From assembly GCA_039819565.1 (NCBI GenBank), contig JBCBRU010000029.1, forward strand, positions 1 to 30,401: a DNA stretch of 30,401 nucleotides, given 5' to 3'. This DNA comes from JAHQVK01 sp039819565. Lineage in GTDB: Bacteria; Myxococcota; Kuafuiibacteriia; Kuafuiibacteriales; Kuafuiibacteriaceae. Within the stretch, counting starts at the first letter, position 1. Every line of letters begins with the position of its first letter. The notes under the pieces are model-generated. The model had not been told where the DNA came from. It did not search any database and saw only the letters and a program-made list of their open reading frames with translations. Positions 7,439 to 15,629 of the stretch are shown in pieces. The translations under genes and the position numbers were made by a program.

Positions 7439-7981
7439 CTATCGCGCGGCGGCGTCCAGCACGAGCGCCTCAAGGGCCGCTGCGTTGGCGGGTTGGGATA
7501 GATCGCGATCCGTGAGGTTGATGACCCCGACGGGGCGGTTTTCGCCATCGAGGACCCAGACGTCCCGGTAGGTCACGCCCCACTGGGACCAAGCATCGAC
7601 CCCCCCCGTGTCCTGGAGGAGCGGGAGGTCGCCGAGAGCGGCCATGCCACTCAACCCCGACTCAAAGCCGACCTGATTGACGGCCAGGAACTGAACCTGA
7701 ACACCATCGTGGTCGATGCGTAGGCCCGCGAGTAGACTATCGAGGAGGCCAAACTGGCTCCGGCAGTAGCTTCAGGTCGCGTGGGTGAAGTACCAGCCGC
7801 TCACCGTTCGGAGGTGATCTCGCGGCGAAACCAGCTGACCCGCAGTAGGGGAAGTTGGATTGTCGTCGCGGAGTGCGAAGTCCGCCACCGCGGTGTCCGG
7901 TGCCACGCCCGGCATGTCTTCGCCGCAGGCGAGAAGGCAGGAGGCGACAACGCCCACCAGACCGAGGGTTGCGCGACGCAT
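7439..7981 (-). CDS. Predicted selenoprotein: thioredoxin-fold (redoxin-like) lipoprotein with UxxC motif, Sec at in-frame TGA
   Basis: 180 residues if the in-frame TGA at 7774-7772 is read as selenocysteine. The start ATG at 7981 gives a lipoprotein signal peptide with lipobox LLAC (C19), so it should be lipid-anchored in the envelope; a TTG at 8017 is an alternative. After the signal come DFALRD (34-39) and SGWYFTHAT (61-69), then the TGA as residue 70, then SYC (71-73): the TGA takes the place of the first Cys of a thioredoxin-type CxxC. The same frame continues for 110 codons with redoxin-like content (FLAVNQVGF, WGVTYRDVWVLDGENRP) to a TAG at 7441-7439. A hairpin with bacterial SECIS geometry begins 10 nt after the TGA. 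It is convergent with the hybrid kinase and divergent from the PEGA gene. The alternative is a point-mutation pseudogene, but the clean frame, kept second Cys and hairpin argue against that. Confidence 0.82.
7744..7761 (-). promoter_or_regulatory. SECIS-like stem-loop just downstream of the in-frame TGA
   Basis: On the minus strand the RNA just after the TGA folds as GGAGCCA (7761-7755), loop GUU (7754-7752), UGG (7751-7749), a bulged C (7748), then CUCC (7747-7744). That is seven pairs with a 3-nt loop whose first base is G. Seventeen nucleotides separate the TGA from the loop. Bacterial SECIS elements lie inside the coding region close after the UGA, have a small apical loop with an early G, and bind SelB; this hairpin fits that pattern. 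It was found by eye and not scored with a folding program. Confidence 0.6.
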
Positions 7982-8039
7982 ACGCGGACGGTGTCCGACT
8001 CCGGTCGCTGCCGTCAAGTCCGGGTGCTACCCTCGAGAG

Positions 8040-9167
8040 GTGCTCCCCGCCGCAACCCCGCTCCTGCTCTTGGCTGGCGTGCACCTGGACGGCTCCCTGC
8101 CCGATCCGATCGAGATTCTCCTCGTCACTCCCACCGGAGAGGGTGGACGAGTCAGCCGGTCCGAAACCATCCGCGCCCTGGAGGATCGACTGGCAGAGCA
8201 CACCTTGCTGGAGCCCGTCCTCATCGATCCAACCGTCAATGAGGATTGTCGAGGACGTTTGGCTTGCATCGTCCGCAGCTTAGGACGTCGCGACGATCCG
8301 ACCTCGAAGTGGCTTCTGGTGGTCACACACATCACCCTCGAGGGTGAGCCGGACCGAGTCTCTCTGACTCTCCTAGACCGGGTGAGGGCGGCCCGACAGG
8401 TCGGCCGTGCCGGGGCGGCCGAGGCCGAAGTCCGCGTCGACGAAGCCGCGGACCGGACCTCGCCGGTCCAGGTGCGGGATCTGGATGGCCTCCGGTCGCT
8501 CCTGGACCGTACCTTCCGCGTCGACTTCCGTTCGGCCTGGTCGGAGAGCGGGCACCTGCCCCCTCGAGGGAGCATTGTCATCTCGGGCGCTTCCAAAGGC
8601 GCGCTCATCGACCTGGACGGGCGTTCCCTTGGCACCGGCGACGGACAGGTGGTCGTCATCGACAGGGTGCGTCCGGGACGCCACCGCGTGCGGGTCACGG
8701 CCCCCGGCCACCCCGGGCTCGAACAGGAGGTCTCGGTGCCCTCGAACGGGGCTACCGAAGTCCTCGTGCCCTGGCCGCAGAGCAGCCATGCGCGCCTCCG
8801 AACCGGCTTGACGGTCGCGAGCGGGGTTCTCGCCGCGGCAGGAGTTGGGCTCCTCGTGACCGCGGCCGTGACCCGCGAGGACGTGCGCACCGCCTGCTTC
8901 GACGAGACGCCCGGATGCCGGGGGGGCTCGAGCTTCGTAGGATTCGGCTACGACCCTGACGCGCTTCAAGCCTCGGAGGTCGACGACGGCGGAATGGGCT
9001 GGGTCCCCATCGGGGCCGCGTTGAGTGGGGCTGGTCTCGCGCTCGCGGTGGGCACCCTGCTCGAGGAGGAGGAGCGCCCTCCCTGGTGGTCGATGCTCGG
9101 CGCGGTGGTGGTCGGCGGCGCCGCATTCGGGCTTGCCGTGGGTCTCGATCAGGCGCGAACCCCTTGA
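8040..9167 (+). CDS. PEGA-domain membrane protein of unknown function
   Basis: 375 aa from the GTG at 8040, which starts a short hydrophobic N-terminus (LPAATPLLLLAGVHLDG) that may be a signal peptide. The frame is open further upstream to 7860, but that would run through the divergent selenoprotein gene. Residues about 18-170 form a domain I do not recognise; about 176-245 is a PEGA-like beta-sandwich (GALIDLDGRSLG, VRPGRHRVRVTAPG), a module common in surface and envelope proteins of myxobacteria. Three hydrophobic segments follow (about 255-277, 320-341, 349-370), with an intervening Cys-containing loop. This layout, an N-terminal periplasmic domain, PEGA, then a C-terminal membrane anchor, is frequent in myxobacterial proteins of unknown role. 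It is divergent from the selenoprotein gene with 58 bases between starts. No enzymatic motif seen. Confidence 0.72.
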   Translation: MLPAATPLLLLAGVHLDGSLPDPIEILLVTPTGEGGRVSRSETIRALEDRLAEHTLLEPVLIDPTVNEDCRGRLACIVRSLGRRDDPTSKWLLVVTHITLEGEPDRVSLTLLDRVRAARQVGRAGAAEAEVRVDEAADRTSPVQVRDLDGLRSLLDRTFRVDFRSAWSESGHLPPRGSIVISGASKGALIDLDGRSLGTGDGQVVVIDRVRPGRHRVRVTAPGHPGLEQEVSVPSNGATEVLVPWPQSSHARLRTGLTVASGVLAAAGVGLLVTAAVTREDVRTACFDETPGCRGGSSFVGFGYDPDALQASEVDDGGMGWVPIGAALSGAGLALAVGTLLEEEERPPWWSMLGAVVVGGAAFGLAVGLDQARTP

Positions 9168-9181
9168 GGGTCCCGAAGGGC

Positions 9182-10852
9182 TCAGGCTTCCTGGCGCTTC
9201 AGACTGAGGTAGAGCCGCTTGAGGTCCTCGTTGACGACCAAGAAGTCAGCGGCGCCCGCCTCCTTCTCGAGCTGTTGCTCGAGCTGCGGGACCACGCTGG
9301 AGTCCCCAAACTTCCAGTACGAGTAGATCGCCGCGGCCCGCGCCTTACGCTTCCTATCTCGTAGCCCCTTCGCGAGAATCTTCTGCGCCTCGGGTCCCTG
9401 GATGCGTCCCAGCTCCCAGTAAGCTTTCTCACGAACGAGAGCGTTGTCGCTTTCCGCTTTCTTGGCCCAGCAGGGCACGTCGTCTTTGCACTCTCCTACG
9501 AGTTGGGCCGCGGCGAAGCGGTCCTCGAAGTACTTCTTGAGCTCGGCATTTTCCTCCCCGTCGAAGGCTTTCTTGAGGGCCTCGAGGTTGTCGGCATCGA
9601 CCAGGTGAGTGGCCATGTCTGCGGCCGCTTTCTGAGCGCGCGCTCGTGAGAGGAGATCACCTTCGCAGGCAGACTTTCCGATTCCCTCCTTTACGCATCG
9701 TTTGACGAAATCGGAAGCGGTGGTGGCGCCGATCATCTGAGGGACGGGCTGGCGATCTCCGATCTTGTTCAGCGACTCCATCACTCGCTCTCGCAAGGAA
9801 GCATCGATGGTGCCCATGTTCTTCATGAGCGCCGGGACGGCCCGGGGGTCGTTCAGCGAACCGAGCGCAAACGCAACCTCACGAATCACGATGGGATCAT
9901 TCTTCTTGATGGCCTTTTCGTACTGGTCGATGAGAGGCTCGACAGCCGCCTTGTCGCGAAGATCGCCGAGGACCACGGCGCACTTGGCGATGACGGCTGA
10001 GTCTTTCGCGCCCCCCGACTGCTCGAAGACGGCATTCACCGCTTCGTTCTTCATGGCCATCGTTTCGAGCAGCTCATCCACGGCCTCCGGCCCCACTTGG
10101 AAGAGCGCGAAAGAGGCTTCCTTGTAGAAAGATACCCCCTGAAACTCGATGAACATCATCTGCACCAGGGCGTCGATGGCAGACGGGTCACCGATGTCTC
10201 CGAGGGCGACCACCGCATTCTTCCGCATGAACTTATTCTCGTGCTCGAGGGCCATCTTGGTGAGGGGCTCGACCGCATCCGGGGAGCGGATCTTTCCCAA
10301 CGAACGCATGGCCCAAAGAGCCACGTTATTGTCGCGGGTCCGCTCCATGAGCTGAACCAGCTTGGGTACAGCTCGGGCGTCGCCGATGCTCCCCAAGGCT
10401 TCGGCGATCTCTTCGTTCGAGCGATTGCCCATCTTGTCTTTGGGGTCGCCGCTCGTCCCCACCGAGAAGTCGATGGCGGCGAGCAATCCCTCTACGGCGT
10501 CCTTCGATGCGATCTTACCCAGGGCTTTGGCCGCCTCGCTCCGATGGTTGTCGTCGTGAACTCCCGACTCCGGGGCGGAGACGATGGCGAGCAGCCCCGG
10601 CACGGCTGCCTCAATCTTCTCGTCGCCAGCCTCATCGACCGCGTGCGCGCAGGCCTTCCGCTTAGAGTCCATCTGCTTGAGCTGGAAGGCGGCCGCGCAG
10701 GCGGCCGCGTTCTGATTCAAGAGCTCGGCGCACTTCGCCGCGTCGTCGCCGCAGTCCGAGATCCCGCTGCAGGCGCCGAGTCCGAGACCGGCGGACGCGA
10801 GCGCGGCGCCCACCACGATGCGGAGGATCGAGGTCGTTGCTCTGTGTGCCAT
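9182..10852 (-). CDS. HEAT-repeat lipoprotein
   Basis: 556 aa from the ATG at 10852; a longer frame to 10888 adds 12 residues without a signal. The signal peptide ends in the lipobox LGAC, so the mature protein should be lipid-anchored. The body is a series of HEAT/PBS-lyase-type repeats of about 30-40 residues, recognisable by repeated cores such as ALGKIASKDAVEGLLAAI, ALGSIGDARAVPKLVQLM, SLGKIRSPDAVEPLTKMA and ALGDIGDPSAIDALVQMM, running to about residue 350, with a last group near the C-terminus (about 460-540). Three Cys pairs occur in the region between (KRCVKEGIGKSACEGD, GECKDDVPCW), suggesting disulfides outside the cytoplasm. HEAT repeats mediate protein binding; the partner is unknown. 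It is convergent with the PEGA gene, 14 bases apart. Confidence 0.85.
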   Translation of the reverse strand: MAHRATTSILRIVVGAALASAGLGLGACSGISDCGDDAAKCAELLNQNAAACAAAFQLKQMDSKRKACAHAVDEAGDEKIEAAVPGLLAIVSAPESGVHDDNHRSEAAKALGKIASKDAVEGLLAAIDFSVGTSGDPKDKMGNRSNEEIAEALGSIGDARAVPKLVQLMERTRDNNVALWAMRSLGKIRSPDAVEPLTKMALEHENKFMRKNAVVALGDIGDPSAIDALVQMMFIEFQGVSFYKEASFALFQVGPEAVDELLETMAMKNEAVNAVFEQSGGAKDSAVIAKCAVVLGDLRDKAAVEPLIDQYEKAIKKNDPIVIREVAFALGSLNDPRAVPALMKNMGTIDASLRERVMESLNKIGDRQPVPQMIGATTASDFVKRCVKEGIGKSACEGDLLSRARAQKAAADMATHLVDADNLEALKKAFDGEENAELKKYFEDRFAAAQLVGECKDDVPCWAKKAESDNALVREKAYWELGRIQGPEAQKILAKGLRDRKRKARAAAIYSYWKFGDSSVVPQLEQQLEKEAGAADFLVVNEDLKRLYLSLKRQEA

Positions 10853-11002
10853 GTGGGCGACAGAACCACGGGTCGGGCGCGGCCGCAACGCGGCTACCTA
10901 AGGGCTGTTCTCAGGCCCTGCGCTTTTGGAAAGACCACGTTTGCCACCGGGTGAAGCGGTGCTAGCGTCCGCGCCGGCCGCTGGGCCGGGGAGTGAGGTA
11001 GC

Positions 11003-12334
11003 GTGAACGACATCAAGTCCGCCGACGGTTCCGCCGAGGCGAGTTCGACCGAGAGCATCAGTCGCTATCGGTCATCATTGGAGTGGGAATCGAAGTTCTT
11101 CCGAGACACCGCCGCCCTCGTGGAGACGACCTCTGACGCGATGGGTCTAGACCCCAACATCAGGGAGCGTCTGCTCACCCCTCAGCGCGCCTTGATCGTC
11201 AGTTGTCCGGTGCGCATGGACGATGGCTCGGTGCGCAACATGATCGGCTACCGCGTCCAACACAACAACGCTCGCGGTCCGTTCAAGGGCGGTATCCGCT
11301 ACCACGAAGAAGTCAACCTCGGCGAAGTCTCAGCCCTGGCCATGCTCATGAGCTTCAAGTGTGGCGTCGCCGGCATCCCTCTGGGCGGAGCTAAGGGAGG
11401 GATTCGCGTGGACCCGCGGACGTTGTCCCGGCAGGAAAAACAGCGCCTCACCCGACGCTACACCACCGAGATATACGACTTCATCGGACCCGAGTCCGAC
11501 ATCCCCGCTCCGGACATGGGCACCGACGCCCAAACCATGGCCTGGCTGATGGATACCTACTCCGAGATGAAGGGCCATGCGGCGCTGTCCGTGGTGACCG
11601 GCAAGCCCCTGAATCTGGGCGGCTCGAAGGGTCGTACGGAGGCAACGGGCTTCGGTGTGGCGTACTGCGTCGCCGCGGCCGCGGAGCACTTGGGCCTGTC
11701 GCTCGAGGGCAAGCGGGTGGTGATTCAAGGCTTCGGCAATGTCGGCAGCTACGCCGCGCGGAAGTTCGCGAGCATGGGTATGAAAATCATCGGGGTCTCA
11801 GACGTAAGCGGCGCGATCTACAACCCCGACGGTCTGGATGTGAACCACGTCCTCAAGTACGTGGGCATTCGCGGCGTGGTCCAGGGCTACCCACGCGCGG
11901 AAGCCATCAGCAACACCGAACTCCTGACCCTCGACTGTGACGTGCTCGTCCCCGCGGCCCTTGGCGGCGTCATCGACGCCGACATCGCCCGTAGACTCCG
12001 TTGTCGAATCCTCGCGGAGGGCGCCAATGGCCCGGTGACCGCCGAGGGGAACGAGGTTCTGGTAGCTCGCGAGGACGAGATCTTCGTCGTTCCCGACGTC
12101 CTGGCCAATGCCGGGGGCGTGATCGTGTCCTACTTCGAGTGGGTCCAGGGCCTTCAGTCCTTCTTCTGGAACCTCGAGGAGATCAACGATCGCCTCTTCC
12201 GCATTCTCCAAGAGGCCTTCGATGAGTGCATCAACTTTAAATCGAAGTTCCAGACGGACATGCGCTCGGCCACCCTCATGCTCGGCATTCACCGCGTAAG
12301 CGAGTCGATGCTCATGCGGGGTCTGTTCCCTTAG
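11003..12334 (+). CDS. gdhA: Glutamate dehydrogenase (Glu/Leu/Phe/Val dehydrogenase family)
   Basis: 443 aa. Reversible oxidative deamination of glutamate to 2-oxoglutarate and ammonia with NAD(P). The catalytic region is complete: KGGIRYH (K95), MSFKCGVAGIPLGGAKGG (K119 and K131) and PAPDMGTD (D171). The Rossmann motif GFGNVG is at 243-248, and an Asp (GVSDVSG, D267) at the end of the second strand suggests NAD preference. The GTG start is preceded by GGGGAGTGAGG, a good ribosome site. The length matches the bacterial hexameric enzyme. Leucine dehydrogenase is a relative but is shorter. It stands 55 bases upstream of the next co-directional gene and 150 bases from the divergent HEAT lipoprotein. 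Confidence 0.93.
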   Translation: MNDIKSADGSAEASSTESISRYRSSLEWESKFFRDTAALVETTSDAMGLDPNIRERLLTPQRALIVSCPVRMDDGSVRNMIGYRVQHNNARGPFKGGIRYHEEVNLGEVSALAMLMSFKCGVAGIPLGGAKGGIRVDPRTLSRQEKQRLTRRYTTEIYDFIGPESDIPAPDMGTDAQTMAWLMDTYSEMKGHAALSVVTGKPLNLGGSKGRTEATGFGVAYCVAAAAEHLGLSLEGKRVVIQGFGNVGSYAARKFASMGMKIIGVSDVSGAIYNPDGLDVNHVLKYVGIRGVVQGYPRAEAISNTELLTLDCDVLVPAALGGVIDADIARRLRCRILAEGANGPVTAEGNEVLVAREDEIFVVPDVLANAGGVIVSYFEWVQGLQSFFWNLEEINDRLFRILQEAFDECINFKSKFQTDMRSATLMLGIHRVSESMLMRGLFP

Positions 12335-12389
12335 CGTCGACCTCCAGCGGAACATTGCGTCAGGATCGCGCGGAGGGCATCATGAGTGC

Positions 12390-13337
12390 GTGCTCCACCG
12401 ACTTTGTCGCCCACGTTCGCGTTCGGTCCCCCCATCGCAAGGCGTGGTCCGCGTCGGCTTAGTCTTCGGGCTCATGCTCGCGATTCGGACCCCCGCTCTC
12501 GCTCAGGACGAGGAGACGTCGCCCGACATCGAGCTCGGCTCGAGTCGCATCGGGGGTCCGGGACTCACCGAGCGGGAGCGTCGAGTCGTCGATGCGTGGG
12601 ACGAGCCCGAGGAGTACCTCACCGAAGAGACCCTGCCCGACCTCGGCAGCAAGAAGCGGATACCCAGCCTCCACATCCTGGCCGAACGATACTTTGGCGG
12701 ACAGCAGTGGCAGGAAGCCTGCCGCTTCTACCAGATGGTTCTCGACGAAGCCGGCGAGGAGGGTCTCGACGGAAAGGAAGGCGGCCGGCGTCGCGCGGCT
12801 CGCTCCTTTTTCGAGTGCGCTGAGTCCGCTTTCGCTGCGAGCCGGTTCGACGAGGTGGAGACCTTCCTGAAGAAGGCCGAGGGACTCGGTCTCACGTCAG
12901 GTCGACACGCGTTTCTTCGACGCAAGGTCGTGAAGGAGAAGTTTCGAAAGAAACTCATCAACGGCGATCTCGAGGGCGCCCATCGTCTGTACGAGCAGTA
13001 CCAGTCGATGGGCGAAAAGGACGAGGACGAGCGCATCTGGTTCGGGGAGCAGCTTGCTGACCAGGCCGAGGCCGCGAAGCGAGACCGCGACAACATCACT
13101 TTCAAAGAGATCATGACCAAGCTGGACACGATCGCCCCTCTCAACACGAAGTATCGCGCGATGAAGACGGAGCTCTCGGGAGATGCCGCCCTCTTCAAGA
13201 ACATAGCTCTCGTGGTGGGCGCAGCCGTGGCCTTCGTGGTGCTCCTCTCTTTCCTCTCTCAGTGGCGCGCACGGGCCCGGGTCGGCGCCGCAGGTCGGCG
13301 CAGCAAGAACCCTTACCTCGACGACGACGATCTTTGA
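12390..13337 (+). CDS. Membrane-anchored TPR-like protein of unknown function
   Basis: 315 aa from the GTG at 12390. The N-terminus gives a signal peptide with probable cleavage after TPALAQ (about residue 39); a GTG at 12444 would give a shorter, equally good signal. The strongest ribosome-site match (CGGAGGG, 12370-12376) is actually better placed for an out-of-frame ATG at 12382, so the true start is uncertain. Residues about 90-230 are charged helices that look like degenerate TPRs (ILAERYFGGQQWQEACRFY, SAFAASRFDEVETFLKKAE). One membrane segment near 269-286 (IALVVGAAVAFVVLLSFL) is followed by a short Arg-rich tail ending in PYLDDDDL. So the helical part is likely periplasmic and the tail cytoplasmic. 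One base separates its stop from the amidase start, indicating an operon. Confidence 0.72.
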   Translation: MLHRLCRPRSRSVPPSQGVVRVGLVFGLMLAIRTPALAQDEETSPDIELGSSRIGGPGLTERERRVVDAWDEPEEYLTEETLPDLGSKKRIPSLHILAERYFGGQQWQEACRFYQMVLDEAGEEGLDGKEGGRRRAARSFFECAESAFAASRFDEVETFLKKAEGLGLTSGRHAFLRRKVVKEKFRKKLINGDLEGAHRLYEQYQSMGEKDEDERIWFGEQLADQAEAAKRDRDNITFKEIMTKLDTIAPLNTKYRAMKTELSGDAALFKNIALVVGAAVAFVVLLSFLSQWRARARVGAAGRRSKNPYLDDDDL

Positions 13338-13338
13338 A

Positions 13339-14649
13339 TTGACCCGCGGTAGCCCCATTCGGCGCGCGTTCCTCAGCCTCACGGTCGGGGCCGCCGTGTG
13401 CTTGGCCATAAGCCAGCCTCTGGCCTTCGACATCGTCGATCACGGAAGTCCGTGGAGTACGCGTCGGGCGATGCGACCCCACACGCGCTACATCATCCTC
13501 CACACCACGGAGGGCGCCGAGCGGGGAAGTCTCGAGAAGCTCTCTCGCAACGGCGAAGCCCATTACCTGGTGGGCCGAAACGGACGGGTGTACCGCATCA
13601 TCGACAAGAACCGTATCGCTGCTCACGCCGGTCGGAGTATGTGGGAAGGTCGCCAGAACCTGGACGGCTGGTCGATCGGCGTCGAGGTGTACGGGTACCA
13701 CGATCGCCCCCTCAAACCGGCCCAGATCAAAGCCCTGCGCGAGCTCCTGCGTCAGCTCCAGTCGATGTACAACATCCCCGACTCTCGGGTCCTGACCCAC
13801 TCGATGGTGGCGTACGGCTCCCCTAATCGCTGGCACCGGCGGCGTCACCGCGGCCGGAGACGTTGCGCTATGCAGCTCGCCGACCCCGAGCTAAGGCGAC
13901 AACTCGGACTGCGAGACCGTCCGCACCGTGATCCAGACGTTCGAGCGGGCCGGCTCATCGTAGCCGATCGCGACCTCCATGCCTTTCTCTTTCCCAAGGG
14001 CTCGCGTTCGCGCCGCAAGCGGGCCGCAGTGCTTCAGCGGAGCCGTCATCCGGATGCGCTTCGCGTCGCCCCCGGCCGGTCGCCCTGGGACATCGCTAAG
14101 GAGCGCTACGCCTCGCCCACGGTTCGGTACCACTTTCCCGACGGACGGGTGCTTCGCGGGGATGAGGTCGCCGATTGGCTGCGGATACCCGTCGGCACTC
14201 GCCTCGAGCTGGATGGCCAGAAGACCGCGCCGTCTCTAGCGCCCGAGCTTGAGAGAGCCCCCGTCGTCACTCGGGGCTTGCGTGAGCGTCTCGACGGCTT
14301 CGCGGTCTTGGGCATCGACGGGGACACGCCTGCCGACGTCGCCGGCGAAGAGGTCGCGGCGACGAACACGATCTACTTTTTCCCCGACGGCCTCATCATC
14401 ACAGGAGCCGAGCTGGCCCGCGGAAAGTACGCCTTTCTTCTGAAACGGGCCCCCGAAGGCACTCGGATCCTCGTCGGGTACGCGTACGGGGGCTACGTGA
14501 AGCCCCACCGGCGTCCATCCGAGATCTGCCGAAGCTGCTGGAACTACCCCTCGACCTTCTACCGGCTTCCCAACGGTCGCATCGTGCCGGGTGATGTCGT
14601 GGACCCAGACCGGATCCCCTCCGGAACGCTGGTGTTCTTCCGGAGCTGA
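13339..14649 (+). CDS. N-acetylmuramoyl-L-alanine amidase (Amidase_2/PGRP fold) with three C-terminal repeats
   Basis: 436 aa. The TTG start lies one base after the upstream stop and gives a signal peptide (cleavage near ISQPLAF), so it should be exported. Residues about 40-185 form the Amidase_2 domain, which cuts the MurNAc-L-Ala bond of peptidoglycan. Likely zinc ligands are H55 (LHTTEG), H154 (LTHSMVAYG) and C176 (RRRCAM); Cys as third ligand, as in T7 lysozyme and PGRPs, replaces the Asp of AmpD. The remainder has three copies of a motif of the form F-P-(D/N)-G-R-x-x-x-G, then about 15-20 residues, then (P/x)-x-G-T: at about 261-294, 342-385 and 405-436. I do not recognise these repeats; a wall-binding role is a guess. 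The next gene encodes a coiled-coil lipoprotein. Confidence 0.83.
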   Translation: MTRGSPIRRAFLSLTVGAAVCLAISQPLAFDIVDHGSPWSTRRAMRPHTRYIILHTTEGAERGSLEKLSRNGEAHYLVGRNGRVYRIIDKNRIAAHAGRSMWEGRQNLDGWSIGVEVYGYHDRPLKPAQIKALRELLRQLQSMYNIPDSRVLTHSMVAYGSPNRWHRRRHRGRRRCAMQLADPELRRQLGLRDRPHRDPDVRAGRLIVADRDLHAFLFPKGSRSRRKRAAVLQRSRHPDALRVAPGRSPWDIAKERYASPTVRYHFPDGRVLRGDEVADWLRIPVGTRLELDGQKTAPSLAPELERAPVVTRGLRERLDGFAVLGIDGDTPADVAGEEVAATNTIYFFPDGLIITGAELARGKYAFLLKRAPEGTRILVGYAYGGYVKPHRRPSEICRSCWNYPSTFYRLPNGRIVPGDVVDPDRIPSGTLVFFRS

Positions 14650-14700
14650 GGCGTAATTCGACGGCTCGATCCAACCTGCGAGTTGGAGTATGGCCTGCCC

Positions 14701-15513
14701 ATGCGAAGCCCCACGCCCCTACTCCTGCTTTTGGTCACCGCCTGCGCAAGCGCCGGGCTCAAGCGCATCGACGATGCGAGCCTCGCCGAGATCTCGACCG
14801 AGCAAAAGACGGACCTCGATCGACGCGCCGCCACCCACGAGGAGGCGAAAATCGCGCTCGAGGAAGCGGAGCGAGCCCTGGCGGAAGCCAACCTGGTGCT
14901 CGACGAGCAGAAATACCTAAGGGACCGCGTGGAGGACAACGCAAGCGCCAACGAGGACCTTCGCAAGCAGGCGACGTCCCTAAGTCTGGACGTACGGGTC
15001 CGCGACTACGAAGCTCAGTCCTCAAATCTCAAACTTCGACTGGAGGAGGCCAACCGCCACCTTCAGCTCGCCCGCGCTCGCCGAGACTATGCGTCCGCGC
15101 AGGTCCAACTGCGCACTGCCGAAATTCAGCTGGCAGACGCGGCCTGGGAAGAAGCGAAGGCTTCGACGCTCGCTGCGTCTCGGCCCGAGAATCCCTCCGC
15201 GGTCAATCTCTCGGACTTCAAGAGTCAGGTCGCGGGCGCCCATGAGGACGTGGCTTCGGCTCAAGAGCGCTCCGCCAAGGCGTGGAAGAAGGTCGAGGAC
15301 CGACGCAAGAAGCACGAGGTTGCAGTGGCGCAGCTGCCCACGACCACCGAGGCCGAGCGTCGAGCCATTCTCGCCGAACGCGACAAGGACCAGCTCGAAG
15401 GGCGGGTTCAGCGACTCGAGAAACGCATACGAGATCTCGAACGCGAAAACGCAGGCCTCATGACCCGCGTTACGACCGCCGTCACCAAGACCTCGACGAC
15501 CGCCTTCCGCTAA
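14701..15513 (+). CDS. Coiled-coil lipoprotein of unknown function
   Basis: 270 aa from the ATG at 14701, chosen because it directly starts a lipoprotein signal (LLLLLVTAC, lipobox VTAC); a TTG at 14683 would add six residues. After the lipidated Cys almost the whole protein is predicted long alpha-helix, rich in Glu, Arg, Ala and Lys with heptad-like spacing (EEAKIALEEAERALAEANL, LRLEEANRHLQLARARRDY), with a probable break near residue 165-175 (SRPENPSAVNLSD). It resembles OmpA-associated or TolC-accessory coiled-coil lipoproteins in architecture only. It is 51 bases downstream of the amidase, which together with the TPR-like gene suggests an envelope operon. No catalytic motif is present. 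Confidence 0.75.
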   Translation: MRSPTPLLLLLVTACASAGLKRIDDASLAEISTEQKTDLDRRAATHEEAKIALEEAERALAEANLVLDEQKYLRDRVEDNASANEDLRKQATSLSLDVRVRDYEAQSSNLKLRLEEANRHLQLARARRDYASAQVQLRTAEIQLADAAWEEAKASTLAASRPENPSAVNLSDFKSQVAGAHEDVASAQERSAKAWKKVEDRRKKHEVAVAQLPTTTEAERRAILAERDKDQLEGRVQRLEKRIRDLERENAGLMTRVTTAVTKTSTTAFR

Positions 15514-15629
15514 AAAGTACGGAGCGGGTTGAGCACTGCCTTGCAGTCAGGCTCCGAGAGGTCATCCTCCTCCCGCCGTCGCACCACCAGACGCTCCGCA
15601 CTCGACGCCTCCGAGGGCCCTTCGGTGCT

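Noticed and set aside
7439..8017. Two separate small genes, or a frameshifted pseudogene, on the minus strand.
   Set aside because: Both halves lie in the same frame with only one TGA between them, at the CxxC position, and a SECIS-like hairpin follows. A selenoprotein explains this better than decay, although a point mutation cannot be fully excluded.
10853..11002. A possible sigma-54 promoter upstream of gdhA (TGG...TTTGCC).
   Set aside because: The GG and GC dinucleotides are 13 bases apart, not the required 10.
12382..12462. A 26-codon frame starting at the ATG with the best ribosome site upstream of the TPR-like gene.
   Set aside because: It is short with no recognisable content. It might be a leader peptide, but nothing else supports that.
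15514..15629. A possible small RNA or gene between the coiled-coil lipoprotein and the hydrolase.
   Set aside because: No convincing start, hairpin with T-run or frame was found; it appears to be plain convergent spacer.
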